Part shown: piece after piece, positions 1 through 12,925 of the stretch
Position numbering within the stretch: position 1 is the first letter of the stretch
Layout: the number at the start of each line of letters is the position of its first letter
Assembly (NCBI GenBank): GCA_036924085.1
Contig: JAVGWX010000014.1
Location: 38,149,056 to 38,213,055 of the forward strand
Direction: 5' to 3'
From: Ariolimax columbianus
Taxonomy: Eukaryota > Mollusca > Gastropoda > Stylommatophora > Arionidae
DNA: 64,000 nt
The notes under the pieces: model-generated
Told to the model about the DNA's origin: nothing
The model's input: only the letters and a program-made list of their open reading frames with translations
Databases searched by the model: none
Position numbers and translations under genes: made by a program

Positions 1-260
1 CTACACCACCATTATCATACTCACCGCCATCACCTTCATTATCGGTCTGATAACCACCTCCAGGATTATCATCGTCATCACCCCCCTTTCCATATCATTA
101 GCATCCTCATTACCACCACCTCTATCGCCATCCTCATCGCCACCACCATTATCATTATCATCCTGAGCACCACCATCACTATCATCCTCACCACAACACT
201 ATCATTATCATCCTGAGCACCACCATCACTATCATCTTCACCACAACACTATCATTATCC
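1..260. repeat. ATC/CAC-rich simple repeat
   Basis: Imperfect trinucleotide-type repeat (ccaccatcactatcatc and similar). A 48-bp stretch recurs near 165 and 213. No gene is visible; the array begins before the window. Confidence 0.8.
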
Positions 261-263
261 TCA

Positions 264-1850
264 CCATTTACGCCAATGTGATTGACATGTCTTCCCGACT
301 CCCGTCACAATATAACAAGTGTTCTCCAACAAAGGAAAACGTGACGGAGTTGTCAATCGCCAAACTTACAATATACATTCTCCCAAGTTCAGATTCACAA
401 AAACAACAGCATGGAGGGACAAGAAGAAAGAGTATAACACCATCATCTAGAACGTCCATCATTCTCAGAATTGCGGAATTCAACAGCTACCACCAACTCC
501 TTCCATCAGTCCCTGTCACAATACACATTTTAAAACGCATTTGCATTCCACTTCCTGGCACACAACGAAAATGAAGAGCGAATACTTGTTATTCCAGGAC
601 TTGGAAAAGTCAGTGATTAAACATCAAGGTCGTACCCTTAATTGAAGCAAATCAATTTGCAAATTTCGTGCAAATATCGGATGCACTTAACCGTTTTGGT
701 GCAAAACACAATACGACGCACGCCATCGAAGGAAACAATACAAACGAAGTGACAAAAATAAATAACATGTATATTAATAGCGTCTGATTAATGAAGTGAT
801 ATAGGTCTCGCTTCTAACGACAAAGGTGCCGAGTTCGAAACCCATTATCGACACGCCTCAGAATATCATGCTGCAAATGAACACCTAACTTATATCTAAG
901 CTAGAAAAGCATCGACTAAGGGATCTTCTCACCCCCACATAATTTGTCTGAGATCTTATGCAATGAATACTCCAACACTTCATCCCTGACGACTGTTTCT
1001 GCCATGAGATAACCTTTACCTTATCAAGCATTAACAAACCGTAATATATTTACTTATCTTCTCTCCTTTCTCGTCAGGAAGAAACCGTACCATGAATTAT
1101 TAATATAATCTTGACATTAAATCATAAATCCATTTGCTGATTAAGATGTTTTAATGTTTCGTCTTAATATTTTATTTTAAATCTCCATCAAGAATTAGAT
1201 ACCATAACGGCACAAAAGAGTGCGGAATATTTCCACGTGATTGCACGAGCGCTTGTTTTGCACTTCTCGCTTCAGATTTGCCCCCTCGCCTGTGGTCTCC
1301 GCTTTTGTTGTATAAATGCAGAACTCTGGAGTCTGTCTGTGCGATATATCGGGCACACAGGCACCGAATAGAGCGAACGTTTTGTGGTCGCAAGGATAGT
1401 TCTTTGTAAACGTGCGATTTTGTCTGTAGCTACTATTGGTAAATATATTACGCTATATATCAAATTATTGCATTCCATACTTGTTCCTGGATATTTCTTG
1501 CTTCTAATATTGCTAGAGTAAATCAAATTATACTCGAGTGGTACGTGCAGAGATGAGAAGAAGGAAACTGTAACCTCCCATACATGTCGTACACAGGTAA
1601 GTCAATAAATAGGACACAACTGATATGGGATTGCTGAAAAATGTAAGGGGTGGTTTCTAAGAGTCTCATTAAGTGGCAGCAGCCTCCAGCTTTGTGATTA
1701 TTGTAGGAAGCAGATGCCCGGTGTCACCTGCGCGTGATCTGCTCAGATACAAAATACGTCCATGCTCACAGAACGCACAATCAAAGAACAGCGTGTTGTT
1801 GTGAGTTGTTTTGTTTTGATTTGAATTTTGATATTGTTAATTCTTTTGTG
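264..1850. other. Unassigned sequence, no gene seen
   Basis: AT-rich non-coding sequence with only short, unsupported ORFs. A stretch at 795-850 ends in a B-box-like GAGTTCGAAACCC and may be a decayed tRNA-derived SINE head, but this is too weak to call. Confidence 0.5.
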
Positions 1851-1854
1851 ATTC

Positions 1855-1897
1855 GGGGGGGGGGGGGGGGGGGGGGGGAAGGAGGGGGGGGGGGGGC
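1855..1897. repeat. Poly-G tract
   Basis: Two long G runs separated by AAGGA. Such runs can form G-quadruplexes and are sequencing-error prone, so the exact length is uncertain. Confidence 0.9.
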
Positions 1898-2470
1898 ACG
1901 AGGACTTTGTGCAAAGGATATTTATAAGGAAATTCTTTCTGTTCACGGGCAGAAGTGTTTGTAAAAGAGGGCATAACTGAATCGACAAATTGTCTCAAGG
2001 ACGCGTTCTAATTTTTCAAAGACGACCTGGACATGCGAGAGATGTAGTTGGAGCTGACCGGCGAGTAACGATAGACTGTGCTGCGGTGGTAATAGGATGT
2101 TCACATGGTTTAGCATACAGCATAATGCAGGATCACACCTTGGCGAGAAACCTTTCGCAAATGACGAAGATGTCGAAAGTGAGGTGCACACGTGGTTGAC
2201 GTAGCAGATAAAAGAATTATATGCTGCATGTTTTGGTGCATAAAGCGAAGCATAAGTGTATCAATGGCAGTGGAAAATAGGTTAATAAATAAGGAACAAT
2301 TTAAGTACAATAATGAAGGGTGTTCAAGTTTGTATCTCATAGTTTAAAAAATAGCCATTTGTTACTATTTACTGACGCCCTCGTGCAAGAAGGCTAAAGG
2401 GAGTTAAACATATAGCTAGCAGCCTCATGCAGAACAGATTGCTACAACGTATTTGAATTTTTTTAAATTT

Positions 2471-2690
2471 CTCTAATCCTCAAGGCGGTGTGCGTTGCAC
2501 TGTGGTTTTTATTTTGCGCCTGTCGGCCCAGTGCATCCTACTTCCGCATGCATTGTATGTAAGGGTCTGCTTCCTCCTGCATTTTCTAAGGGTTTGCTTC
2601 CATGGGGTAAAGGCCGGTGTTGTGATGGGGATCGAACCCAGTACCTTCTGGTTGTGAGCCGTGTCACTTAACCACTAGCCCACGCCGTCC
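2471..2690 (-). mobile_element. SINE-A copy 1 (tRNA-derived)
   Basis: Read on the minus strand it begins GGACGGCGTGGGCTAGTGG, an A-box-like tRNA head, followed by a B-box GGGTTCGATCCCC. The body shares blocks with the copies at 5628, 45238 and 63835. Full length in this family is about 220 bp. No coding capacity. Confidence 0.88.
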
Positions 2691-3020
2691 CCAAACATAT
2701 TTTATTACAGGCTTTCTGTGAAGGACTAGCTGTAGTGGTAACCCTATGACTTTTAAGAAGAAACAAGAACAAAGGTCAAGGTAGTCCCGTATAAAGACGA
2801 GGTTTTCCAGGATCAAGTGTTAGATACTCTTTTGCACGAAGCCACATCATGTTTATGAGGTGGGATCGCCAGTTCATATCTTCGCTGTATTTTCTTTTTT
2901 AACAATGTATCTACAAACAGTTGTGTCGACTGGACCGTTCTGATAACGGCGGTTGAACACTGCATCTTTGTCGTCACGTTCATTAATGACAAAAGAAGAA
3001 ATTAATATTACTTATTTTTC

Positions 3021-3535
3021 TAAAGTGTTCTTAATGCTGCTAAACTCAGTGCTGGTAAAAGTGTACTTAATACTGATAAAAGTGTTATTAATGCTGCTAA
3101 ACTCAGTGCTGGTAAAAGTGTACTTAATACTGATAAAAGTGTTCTTAATGCTGCTAAACTCAGTGCTGGTAAAAGTGTACTTAATACTGATTAATGCTGC
3201 TATACTCAGTGCTGGTAAAAGTGTACTTAATACTGATTAATGCTGCTATACTCAGTGCTGGTAAAAGTGTACTTAATACTGAATTATGCTGCTATACTCA
3301 GTGCTGGTAAAAGTGTACTTAATACTGATACAAGTGTTCTTCATGCTGCTAAACTCAGTGCTGGTAAAAGTGTACTTAATACTGAATAATGCTGCTATAC
3401 TCAGTGCTGGTAAAAATGTACTTAATACTGATACAAGTGTTCTTCATGCTGCTAAACTCAGTGCTGGTAAAAGTGTACTTAATACTGATACAAGTGTTCT
3501 TCATGCTGCTAAACTCAGTGCTGGTAAAAATGGAG
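3021..3535. repeat. Minisatellite, 57-bp and 46-bp units
   Basis: About nine or ten tandem units contain GCTGGTAAAAGTGTACTTAA. They alternate between a 57-bp form and a shorter 46-bp form that lacks an 11-bp segment. Short ORFs here are repeat shadows. Confidence 0.9.
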
Positions 3536-3539
3536 AGAC

Positions 3540-3820
3540 ATGCTCAGACAACCTCACAGCCAGTCTTAGGACTGATCAGCCAGAGAATTGGGTCAAATGG
3601 AGAGACATAGACAACCTTACACCGGTTTTAGGACTGATCAACCAGAGAACTGGGTCAAATGGAGAGACATAGACACAGCCGGTTTTAGGACTGATCAACC
3701 AGAGAATTGGGTCAAATGGAGAGACATAGGCACAGCCGGTTTTAGGACTGATCAACCATAGAATTGGGTCAAATGGAGAGACATAGACACAGCCAGTTTT
3801 AGGACTGATCAACCAGGTAA
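3540..3820. repeat. Minisatellite, about 57-bp units
   Basis: Five units share TTTTAGGACTGATCAACCAG and GGGTCAAATGGAGAGACAT. It directly abuts the preceding array, so two unrelated minisatellites are joined head to tail. Confidence 0.88.
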
Positions 3821-4194
3821 AGATGGTTTTCATGAACCACCACAGTAGAAACAATTACACGTGCGTATCTCAATAAAGCCTTTACAGTAAGGCTACGCAT
3901 AAAATTTAGCTCTTACTAATTAACATATACAAGAAAGGCCAGGGGACATTGGTAAAGTCACATCGAGATGTTACGAAACATAATTGCTAAACTTGTCATA
4001 CAAAATGTTTGAGTATTTTTATTGAAATTATTTCGAATGCGTTGTGTGTAGTTCATTATGGTTGTTTTCTTTCTCGACATTGCTCTTTATAAATTTCATA
4101 TTGTTCTATGTTTGAACATATGTGGTATCCATAATTCTTCTAAGTTATTGTCCACAATATTTATAATTAATCAGTGTTCGTGTGTACAGCATTC

Positions 4195-4465
4195 ATCATT
4201 GTCCTATTATCACTATTTATCAATACGCATATTTACACTATTAATCAATTGTTTATACATATATTTGCACTATTTATCAATTGTCTATACGCATATTTAC
4301 ACTATTTATCAATTGTCTATACGCATATTTACACTATTAATCAATTGTCTATACGCATATTTGCACTATTAATCAATTGTCTATACGCATATTTGCACTA
4401 TTTATCAATTGTCTATACGCATATTTGCACTATTTATCAATTGTCTATACGCATATTTACACCAT
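4195..4465. repeat. Minisatellite, about 32-bp units
   Basis: Roughly eight units contain CAATTGTCTATACGCATATTT and differ mainly at TTTACAC/TTTGCAC. The early units are more diverged. Confidence 0.88.
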
Positions 4466-4557
4466 TTGGCTGTTAAATTTATTTTTTTTGGCAAGTGTGC
4501 AGCACAGTAGGTTGCCATTACTTTTCGTACACGAAGGAACGTTCGCATGAAATAGAA

Positions 4558-4655
4558 AAAAAACCAGTGTCTGACAAACTGGACACAAGTGGGAATCAAA
4601 CCCTGAACGTCGGGATTGTGCAAACCCTGCAAGTTTCACCACTTGGCAACTCATC
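4558..4655 (-). mobile_element. SINE-G, tRNA-like head fragment
   Basis: The minus strand reads GAGTTGCCAAGTGGTGAAAC (A-box-like), then GGGTTTGATTCCC (B-box-like) about 45 bp later, the usual tRNA spacing. No folded tRNA with intact arms was recognised, so a tRNA-derived SINE head is more likely than a functional tRNA. Confidence 0.5.
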
Positions 4656-4894
4656 TTGATATGTACGCCATTATAATTTTGTTGGCGCTAGTAAACACAG
4701 AATTTATCTGCGTGATTTTTTAGTGTGTACAGAATATATCGTTATTCTCTGTGTCTATGTACATTCCACATTTGTCTATGTTCTTGTATACCATGTTCTC
4801 AATGCTCTGTTGTGGTGTAAACCGTATTTCTTTTGATGTGTACATCATTTCCCGTTGTTCTTTTTTGATGTGGGCAACGTATTCAATTGTGTTA

Positions 4895-5228
4895 ATTTGG
4901 CGCCGCCAATACAGCTGACAAGTTGGATGCTTTCATCAGGGTCAGATAACCAGAGCTGACCAAGACCCTACTCCGCCCCCAAGCAGCTGTCTCAGAAACA
5001 TGCCGGTCTAGTGTAGTCTGGTTAAGTGAATAGGGATCGCAGTGGCAAGACAAACCCGTTACAAAAGAAAACAAAAAAACAGTTGAAATCGGATGTGTCG
5101 AGCCTAAGAACTACAACACAATATCACTACGTTATTTTCAGGACAAGTGCAGACGAAGAAGTAGAAGGAGAAGGAGAAGAAGAATAGGAAGAAGAAGAAG
5201 ACGAAGAAGAAGACGACGAAGAAGAAGA
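4895..5228 (+). mobile_element. SINE-D copy (diverged B-like, GAA tail)
   Basis: The 3' half (CGGATGTGTCGAGCC ... CTACAACACAAT ... TTTTCAGGAC) aligns by eye with the copies at 19205 and 49830 and, more distantly, with SINE-B. It ends in a (GAA)n-type tail at 5155-5228. The 5' boundary is approximate. Confidence 0.65.
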
Positions 5229-5627
5229 AATGATAATTATATATCTGAAGTATTTGTGTAGTATTTCATTCGATATTAACGTAATTCTCCCTTTTTCTCT
5301 AAGCTTAAATAATCCACTTTTACCATTTATCTACTTTGATGAATGCGAAAATTCCCATAATTCTTTGTGGCTGCGTGTATTATTTCCCATTTATCTTTCC
5401 CATTTATATCCCATTTATCCCATGTTTTCGTTTCAATCTTTTTCCATCCTTTAAAAAAAAATTACAAATTTCAATGTTCAATTTAGTAATGTAGAGAAGA
5501 AAGAGCTCTCTTGAAAAGACTGCTGTAAATATGATTGTTGTTCCAAATTTGAGTGTTTTAGACTTTTTAATGTTAGCTTATAAATAATTGACATGGGAAA
5601 ATGGAGCGAATACAAATATACATAATA

Positions 5628-5892
5628 GGACGGCGTGGGCTAGTGGTTAAGTGACACGGCTCACAACCAGAAGGTACTGGGTTCGATCCCCATCACAGCA
5701 TTGGCCGTTACCTCGGGGAAGCAAACCCTTAGAAAATGCCGGAGGAAGCAGATCCTTACATAAAATGCATGCTGAAGTCGGATGTACTGGGCCGACAGGC
5801 GCAAAATAAAAACCACAGTGCAACGCACACTGCCTTGGGGATTAGAGAAAATAAGGCAAACGCAAAAAAAAATAATTAATAAATAAATACAT
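5628..5892 (+). mobile_element. SINE-A copy 2 (tRNA-derived)
   Basis: Head GGACGGCGTGGGCTAGTGG, B-box GGGTTCGATCCCC, and the same body as copy 1 in opposite orientation, ending near ATTAGAGAAA. An A-rich tail follows to about 5892. Any ORF here is SINE-derived. Confidence 0.88.
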
Positions 5893-5896
5893 ATTG

Positions 5897-6239
5897 ATGT
5901 TGTTTCTTTGTAATGTAATGTCCGCAATGAGAATGCCAACTGTTTCGTGCACCGAAACAGGGCGTCAGTGACGGATTGTATTAGATTTCATCACATCTCA
6001 GTCGTGATGAGGAAGGTGGAGTGTGCTCCGCCATGCGGTTGTGTTATGCTTGGTTTTATCTTCCTGTCGCTCATTACTACGGAGATCACGTCGATCCAAA
6101 TCTCGTAGGCCAGACTGGTTTTGAAAACAGTCTGTTTCCAGGGAACGCTACACAGGAGAGAGATAGTGGTCCTGGTCAGTATATTATGCCTTTCCCTGAC
6201 GGGACGTCCTGGTCAGTATATTATGCCTGTCCGGATTAG
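5897..6239 (-). mobile_element. SINE-C copy 1
   Basis: It shares blocks with the copies at 7088, 8784, 19787 and 61308: an ACAATGAG-type motif, a GGTTGTGTTATGCTTGG block, GATCACGTCGATCC, and a GGTCAGTATATTATGCC end. Orientation is set by the (AAC)n tail, seen here as TTG on the plus strand. The last 30 bp are duplicated. Confidence 0.75.
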
Positions 6240-6950
6240 CGTTTCAGTTTTCTAATACGCGTAGATGGAAAGATAGACAGGCAGGCAATCTGGCAAACAG
6301 ATCGACGGACGGAGCATTTGAGAAAGGATGGAAATGACAGAAAGACAGACAGAACAAAAAACTGATTTAGATAGTCAGGTATACATTCAGAACTGCACAT
6401 GAGTAGGAGTAATGAAGGCAACAGCAGAAAGATGGCCAGCCCCGAAAAAGCAGACAGCGATAGACAGATATGTTCCCAGATGAACAGACAGAGGAAAGAA
6501 GAGACAGAAAGATGAATGCAAAGTGGTAAGAATAAACAAATGCTGAGATAGACTGACAGGCAACAATTGTAGATATAGACAGACGGTCAGGTGAACGGAC
6601 AGACATATTGTAAGATGTTGAGATAGACTGACAGACCACAATTGTAGATATAGACAGACAAATCGGACGGATACATTTTTTGAAGTTGAAATAGACTGAC
6701 AAATAACAATTGTACATATAGACAGACAGTCAGCAAAACGGACATACAAATTTCTAGATGTTGAAATAGACTGACAGACAACAATTGTACATATAGACAG
6801 ACAAATTCATTGATGTTGAGATAGCACAGACAGCAATAGTACAAATAGACAGGCGGTCAGCTAAACGGACCGACAAATTAATGGATGTTAAGACAGACTG
6901 GCAGATAGACAGACAAACGGTCATGCAGACAGAAGAAGTAATGCATGGGC
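6240..6950. repeat. Degenerate GACA-rich minisatellite
   Basis: Loosely periodic AGATAGACTGACAGACAACA / CAATTGTACATATAGACAGAC blocks with variable spacing (about 65-90 bp). It lies between two SINE-C copies. Short minus-strand ORFs are products of the repeat. Confidence 0.75.
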
Positions 6951-7087
6951 TTTTAGGCACATACGTTAGTGAGTTAGAAGACAGTTACATCATTTAATAA
7001 CATTCACAATTTTTTTTAAGCTTTTTAATGATTGTTTATAAATTATTTGCAAGAGAGAATTGAGCGAACACATATTCACACGAATGA

Positions 7088-7430
7088 TATTGTTGTTGTT
7101 GCTTATGCTGTTGTTGTTTAATGCTCACAATGAGTAGGTTTCTCTTTTGTAAGCCAAGTAGTGGGATATATTAGCTTTCCTAACATCCCAGTCGTGCAAT
7201 GAAAGGTAGACTGTGATCTTCTAGGCGGTCGTGATAGGCTTGGCTTCATCTGTGTCACGCTCAGTACTACGGTGATCTCGTCGCTCTAAATCTCGTCAGT
7301 CAGACTGCCTTGAACACAGTTCCAAGGAAAGCTACATATAAGAGAGATAGTTGTCTTCGTCTGTACATTGTTCCTGGCCTTGACGCAACGTTCTGGTCAG
7401 TATATCTCGCCATACCGGATTTAACGTATC
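7088..7430 (-). mobile_element. SINE-C copy 2
   Basis: Begins with a TTG-repeat (the reversed AAC tail) and AATGCTCACAATGAGTAGG, continues with AGGCGGTCGTGATAGGCTTGG, and ends at TGGTCAGTATATCTCGCC. About 340 bp, diverged from copy 1. Confidence 0.75.
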
Positions 7431-7439
7431 AGTCCCATA

Positions 7440-7975
<536 letters not shown>

Positions 7976-8369
7976 ATAAAGACAGACAAACATAAGTAAT
8001 GGATGGATTTTTAGACTCATTTAATATACTAGTGTATGTATACTAATAATATTCTAATGTCAGTATGATATCACGACGACAATCGCGCATTTGTTATCAC
8101 ACCAAAACCACCTCACCACGCGACGCCCCCAACAGTTTCTCAGGCAGAGATTATCATTGCGCCTCGCTGGGCTCTCGTGGGATTTAGGGATCTTCTTCAC
8201 CGTGAGAACTGGTTAGGACGACTTGTCTTTTTGCATTTTATTTTTTGTCGATTCTGTCAAGTTTTCGTTCGTTGCGGATGTGATTGTCACCAGTGTCGTT
8301 GCGGTTTGCATAATCACAATGTCGCTATCGGCTCGAACGGCAACACCTTCATAATCAGGGACACGACCA

Positions 8370-8783
8370 TCGTTATAAACACCTCCCCACGCATACACAA
8401 CTCCATCAGCATCAATACATCCATCATCATAAACAACTCCATCAATATAAACACATCTATCATCATAAATACCTCCAGTATCATAAATACATCCATCAGC
8501 ATAAACAACTCCATCAATATGAACAACTCCATCATCATCAACAACACATATCATCATCAACAACTCAATGCATCAACTCCGTCATAAACACCTGCATAAC
8601 TACAAACAACTCCCTAATCATCTAAACCTCCATCATCATCATCATTAGCACTTGCATCACTATAAACACCTCCATCACTATAAACACCTCCATCACTATA
8701 AACACCTCCATCACTATAAATATCTCCACCATCGTAAACACCTCCATCATCAACACCTACACCATCGTAAACACCTCCATCAT
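8370..8783. repeat. ATC/AAC-rich minisatellite
   Basis: Repeats of AACACCTCCATCACTATA (18 bp) and related CATCATAAACAACTCCATC units. The ORFs on both strands are repeat shadows. Confidence 0.85.
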
Positions 8784-8825
<42 letters not shown>

Positions 8826-9150
8826 GAATGCCCACAATGGGTAGGTTTACCCTTTTGTTCGCCCTGAAAATCACGTCAAGTGGCGAGTTGCAGTAGCTTT
8901 CCTCACATCTCGGGCGTGCTGATTAAGGTGAACCTGGGTCCTCCAGGCGGTTGTGCTAGGTTTGGCTTCATCTGCATGTCGGTCTCTACTACAGGGATCA
9001 CGTCGAACCCTCACCTCGTTAGCCATACTTCCATGAAACAGCCCGTTTTCAAGGAGTGCTACGACGAAGCCGAGGTGAAGGTCTTGGCCAGTATATTTTG
9101 CTTCCCTCACTGGCATATTCTTAGTCGACCTGTACTTCTACAGGAGCAGA
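8784..9150 (-). mobile_element. SINE-C copy 3
   Basis: Starts with a 13-fold TTG run (the AAC tail of the minus-strand element), then CCCACAATGGGTAGG, AGTGGCGAGTTGCAGTAGC, CCTCCAGGCGGTTGTGC and GGGATCACGTCGAACCC. It is the best preserved SINE-C in the window. The 5' end of the element lies near 9150. Confidence 0.8.
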
Positions 9151-9397
9151 TGCCCATGTGCAGGTCCCACCTCTGGTATGAGCTGGATGTATCCGGGAGA
9201 AGGGTTTCCTGAGCAGCGGGCTAGGTTCGAGCAGCTAAATACTCCACTGCGTTGGGACACGCGTTTACGCAGCATGGTTAGCCGATATGTGAGTCTATCT
9301 TAATAGACTAAAACACTAGAGCAAAGTAGACCCGCAGGCTGTTAGGCGCCATTTATGTTGCTCTAAACAAACCACCTAACCAAGGCCAGCGTTTTGG

Positions 9398-9780
9398 CAT
9401 GTCACAGTTAGTCACCTCTTACGACACACTCTCTACGAGACAGTGGTGCTAATCTTGTCCATGTCATAGTTATTCGCCTCTTACGACACACTCTCTACGA
9501 GACAGTGGTGCTAATCTTGTCCATGTCACAGTTAGTCGCCTCTTACGACACACTCTCTACGAGACAGTGGTGCTAATCGTGTCCATGTCACAGTTAGTCA
9601 CCACTTACGACACACTCTCTACGAGACATTGGTGCTAATCTTCCCCATGTCACAGTTAGTCACCTCTTACGACACACTCTCTACGAGACAGTAGTGCTAA
9701 TCTTGTCCATGTCACAGTTAGTCACCTCTTACGACACACTCTCTACGAGACAGTAGTGCTAATCTTGTCCATGTCAAACA
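9398..9780. repeat. Minisatellite, 62-bp units
   Basis: Six units contain CTTACGACACACTCTCTACG and GGTGCTAATCTTGTCCATG. Unit-to-unit differences are few. Confidence 0.93.
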
Positions 9781-9884
9781 CAAAGGCCCCGCCCGCCCGG
9801 CAAACTAGTCGATTGACTGAAATGTCTGATCAGTATATTTTGTCTGACTAGACGTTAGTCTTCCTCCCCTTTCTGGGTGAATAA

Positions 9885-10830
9885 ATTAGACTAACATAGT
9901 TTGTTGTTGCCCGGGGTATATGTTTTCTGAGTGAATAGATTAGACTAACATAGTTTGTTGTTACCCGGGCTATATGTTTTCTGAGTGAATAGATTAGACT
10001 AACATAGTTTGTTGTTGCCCGGGCTATATGTTTTCTGAGTGAATAGATTAGACTAACATAGTTTGTTGTTGCCCGGGGTATATGTTTTCTGAGTGAATAG
10101 ATTATACTAACATAGATTGTTGTAGTCTGGAATATATGTTTTCTGACTGAATAAATTAGACTAACATAGTTTGTTGTAGTCCGGGGTATATGTTTTCTGA
10201 GTGAATAGATTAGGCTAACATAGTTTGTTGTAGTCCGGGGTATATGTTTTCTGAGTGAATAGATTAGACTAACATAGACTAACATAGTTTGTTGTAGTCC
10301 GGGGTATATGTTTTCTGAGTGAATAGATTAGGCTAACATAGTTTGTTGTAGTCCGGGGTATATGTTTTCTGAGTGAATAGATTAGACTAACATAGACTAA
10401 CATAGTTTGTTGTTGCCCGGGGTATATGTTTTCTGAGTGAATAGATTAGGCTAACATAGTTTGTTGTAGTCCGGGGTATATGTTTTCCGAGTGAATAGAT
10501 TTGGCTAAAATAGATTGTTGTAGTCTGGAATATATGTTTTCTGACTGAATAAATTAGACTAACATAGTTTGTTGTAGTCCGGGGTATATGTTTTCTGAGT
10601 GAATAGATTAGACTAACATAGACTAACATAGTTTGTTGTTGCCCGGGGTATATGTTTTCTGAGTGAATAGATTAGGCTAACATAGTTTGTTGTAGTCCGG
10701 GGTATATGTTTTCCGAGTGAATAGATTTGGCTAAAATAGATTGTTGTAGTCTGGAATATATGTTTTCTGACTGAATAAATTAGGCTAACATAGTTTGTTG
10801 TAGTCCGGGGTATATGTTTTCCGAGTGCTA
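9885..10830. repeat. Minisatellite, 54-bp units
   Basis: About 17 units contain AACATAGTTTGTTGT, GGGGTATATGTTTTCTGAG and GAATAGATTAG. A block of about four units is repeated at 226-bp spacing near 10400-10830, giving two almost identical minus-strand ORFs. The left edge joins a SINE-C head motif (GATCAGTATATTTTGTCTGA) at 9830. Confidence 0.93.
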
Positions 10831-10839
10831 ATATCATAA

Positions 10840-11600
10840 TTGCCTTGTGGTTGTTCTCGCCACGAATAAGTACATAAAATCTCTCCTGAGTTTAATGCTT
10901 CGTCACCTCCGACGTTTCACAACCCGTATAAGAGCAGCGAAACGTCCCGCAGAAGTGAAGCTTCATGGCTGTTGCTAATTGTGTTGCTATGCTGAATGTT
11001 CAAAGTCCTTGTTTATGTAGGATTATATTATATAATCTGCCGTCTATCGTACAGTCTACATCGTATCATACAACTTGATACATTAGTTACCCCCCTCCCC
11101 CCTTATACGAACAGATAGGAACAGAACATGTTCGTAAAACGGGTATTGTTCGTAAAATGAAATTCAGTTTGTTATTTTCCCTGCTGGAAATGCATTTTTA
11201 CCGTTAAAACACTAAATAGCGCTTTAGTAGTTTGGAAAACAGCAACGTCCTAACGATAAAACTGCCTGCTTGTGTTACACAAACATTGTGATTACATACT
11301 GCCGTTCAACTTTCTTGCTTCATATATTTTATCTCAATAGAGTTTCCTGTCACTTTTTATGTACACAGGAATACCTCGCCTGAATGCACTTCTCAGATAT
11401 TGCGCATTTCCCGCCAAAAAGCTTCATGTTTATTTATCAGAGCGTTCCACTCTTCCCACACCCCCTCCCTAGATTTTGGCGGGAACATCGCACAGAGCGA
11501 ATCGATTGGCGTCATTTTCTTACCACATTTTCACGCTTCGTGTGTCGGTGCCACACTTTGGTAATTATCCCAATATTTTAATTTTTTTCTGTTGCCATTA
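10840..11600. other. Unassigned sequence, no gene seen
   Basis: No supported gene or repeat family. A C-rich run lies at 11090-11102. TTCTTC repeats followed by GTACGCTG at 11609-11635 resemble the reversed 3' tail of the LINE at 18592. Confidence 0.5.
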
Positions 11601-11668
11601 TATTTCTTCTTCTTCTTCTTCTTCGTACGCTGCCATTATATTTAAATTATGTCTATAATAACCGTAAG

Positions 11669-11895
11669 ATTGAAGAGTAATCAGGGTCAGGTGGAACACT
11701 GGTCAGGACCCCCAACCTCTCGTCTGGGGCACAGCAATCTGTCAAATGAGGTGGGGATTAAGACTGTAATCTCCATAATGTTGTTTAATGAAGAGCCTCA
11801 CTTTGCACTTCAGCCAGAAGGAACTCAGTCCACCTTCTCAAGTACGCCTCAGAATGTGCGAGAAGCCACTGTAATTAAGGATGCACCGAACATTG
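11669..11895 (+). mobile_element. SINE-C' (diverged relative)
   Basis: It contains AATCAGGGTCAGGTGGAACA, a GAGGTGGGGATTAAGACTGTAATC block and TCCACCTTCTCAAGTACGCC, the same order of blocks as the elements at 23215, 26838, 38095 and 48715. The short ORF over it is not a gene. Confidence 0.6.
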
Positions 11896-11944
11896 TTGTT
11901 TTTTTTGTTTGTTACTTTTCAACGAATATTAATAGAGATCATTT

Positions 11945-12215
11945 ATTCGAAGCGCAGTGGTTAGCGCGCTGGCTTCGCATCTGAGTGGTCCTGGGTTCAT
12001 TCCCCAGTTAAGGCGGTAATGTTTTTTTCAGACCGCAATGGCTCCCGGGTCGACCCAGCCTTAAATGGGTACCGATTCAGTCCGGGAAGTAAAAGCGGCG
12101 AGGGAGAGGAGATGGCTACCGCCCTCATTTAGCCGAGCCTTTGAAATGTGAGATCGCTAACACCTCACACCCCTACGGCAGTAATGCTACGGGATACTTT
12201 ACTACTTTACTTACT
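11945..12215 (+). mobile_element. SINE-E copy 1 (tRNA-derived)
   Basis: tRNA-like head with A-box AGCGCAGTGGTTAGCGCG and B-box GGGTTCATTCCCC, then a body with GACCCAGCCTTAAATGGGTA and GGGAAGTAAAAGCGGCGAG. A second, more decayed copy lies at 17291. Confidence 0.72.
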
Positions 12216-12731
12216 ACCATTCATTATTTAGCCAAATTATAATATGGATACAAATAGTAATTAAACGTTTGGCATTCAAAGTTGTTTTAAATATGTTTAC
12301 GTGCGTGGTTAGGCTGGTTGGTTAGTGATCTAGCAGTCTGTGCGCTCCTGTCCTTTAGCACAATGCCATATACAGTGATAGATGCAAGTGTTTGTGAGCT
12401 GTTTAGTTCCGTACAAAATGTGTAATTTGCCTGGTCCCAAATGAAGAAGCACTTTCCTAACACCGTCAAGCGCGCGCCCAACACTCAAAAGACGATTTTC
12501 AACAGTTTCATAGAGACGTGTGCACAACCGGCACTCTAGAGTATATTATGGTTTAATTCTGTTCAAGTGACTTTAGTTGAATGAGTTGAGTGCGAAGTCT
12601 GAAAATTGTGCTTTGATCTCTCCTTTTCAGAAGATCGATGGTGTCTTTGAGATTAGGGTTTACCGTATGTTTGTAGCCTCCAGGCATCTATACTATATTT
12701 CTGAACGTTTGTATGTATGTCTGTGTATGTG

Positions 12732-12732
<1 letters not shown>

Positions 12733-12787
<55 letters not shown>
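12733..12787. repeat. (CT)n(AT)n microsatellite
   Basis: CT dinucleotides followed by an uninterrupted AT run. Confidence 0.95.
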
Positions 12788-12789
<2 letters not shown>

Positions 12790-12925
12790 CCACATATGTA
12801 GCTCATTCAATTTGTACTGGACTTGAGAAGTATGAATTGCCTTCCTCGACGGGTTTACCCTGTATGGTACATGGCGCAACACACCTTATTGACCGGATCT
12901 GCTACTCTAACGGTTTGTCAGAACA

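Noticed and set aside
5628..5712. Functional tRNA gene at the SINE-A head
   Set aside because: A- and B-box are present but the head is repeated with a SINE body in four places and no clean cloverleaf was seen.
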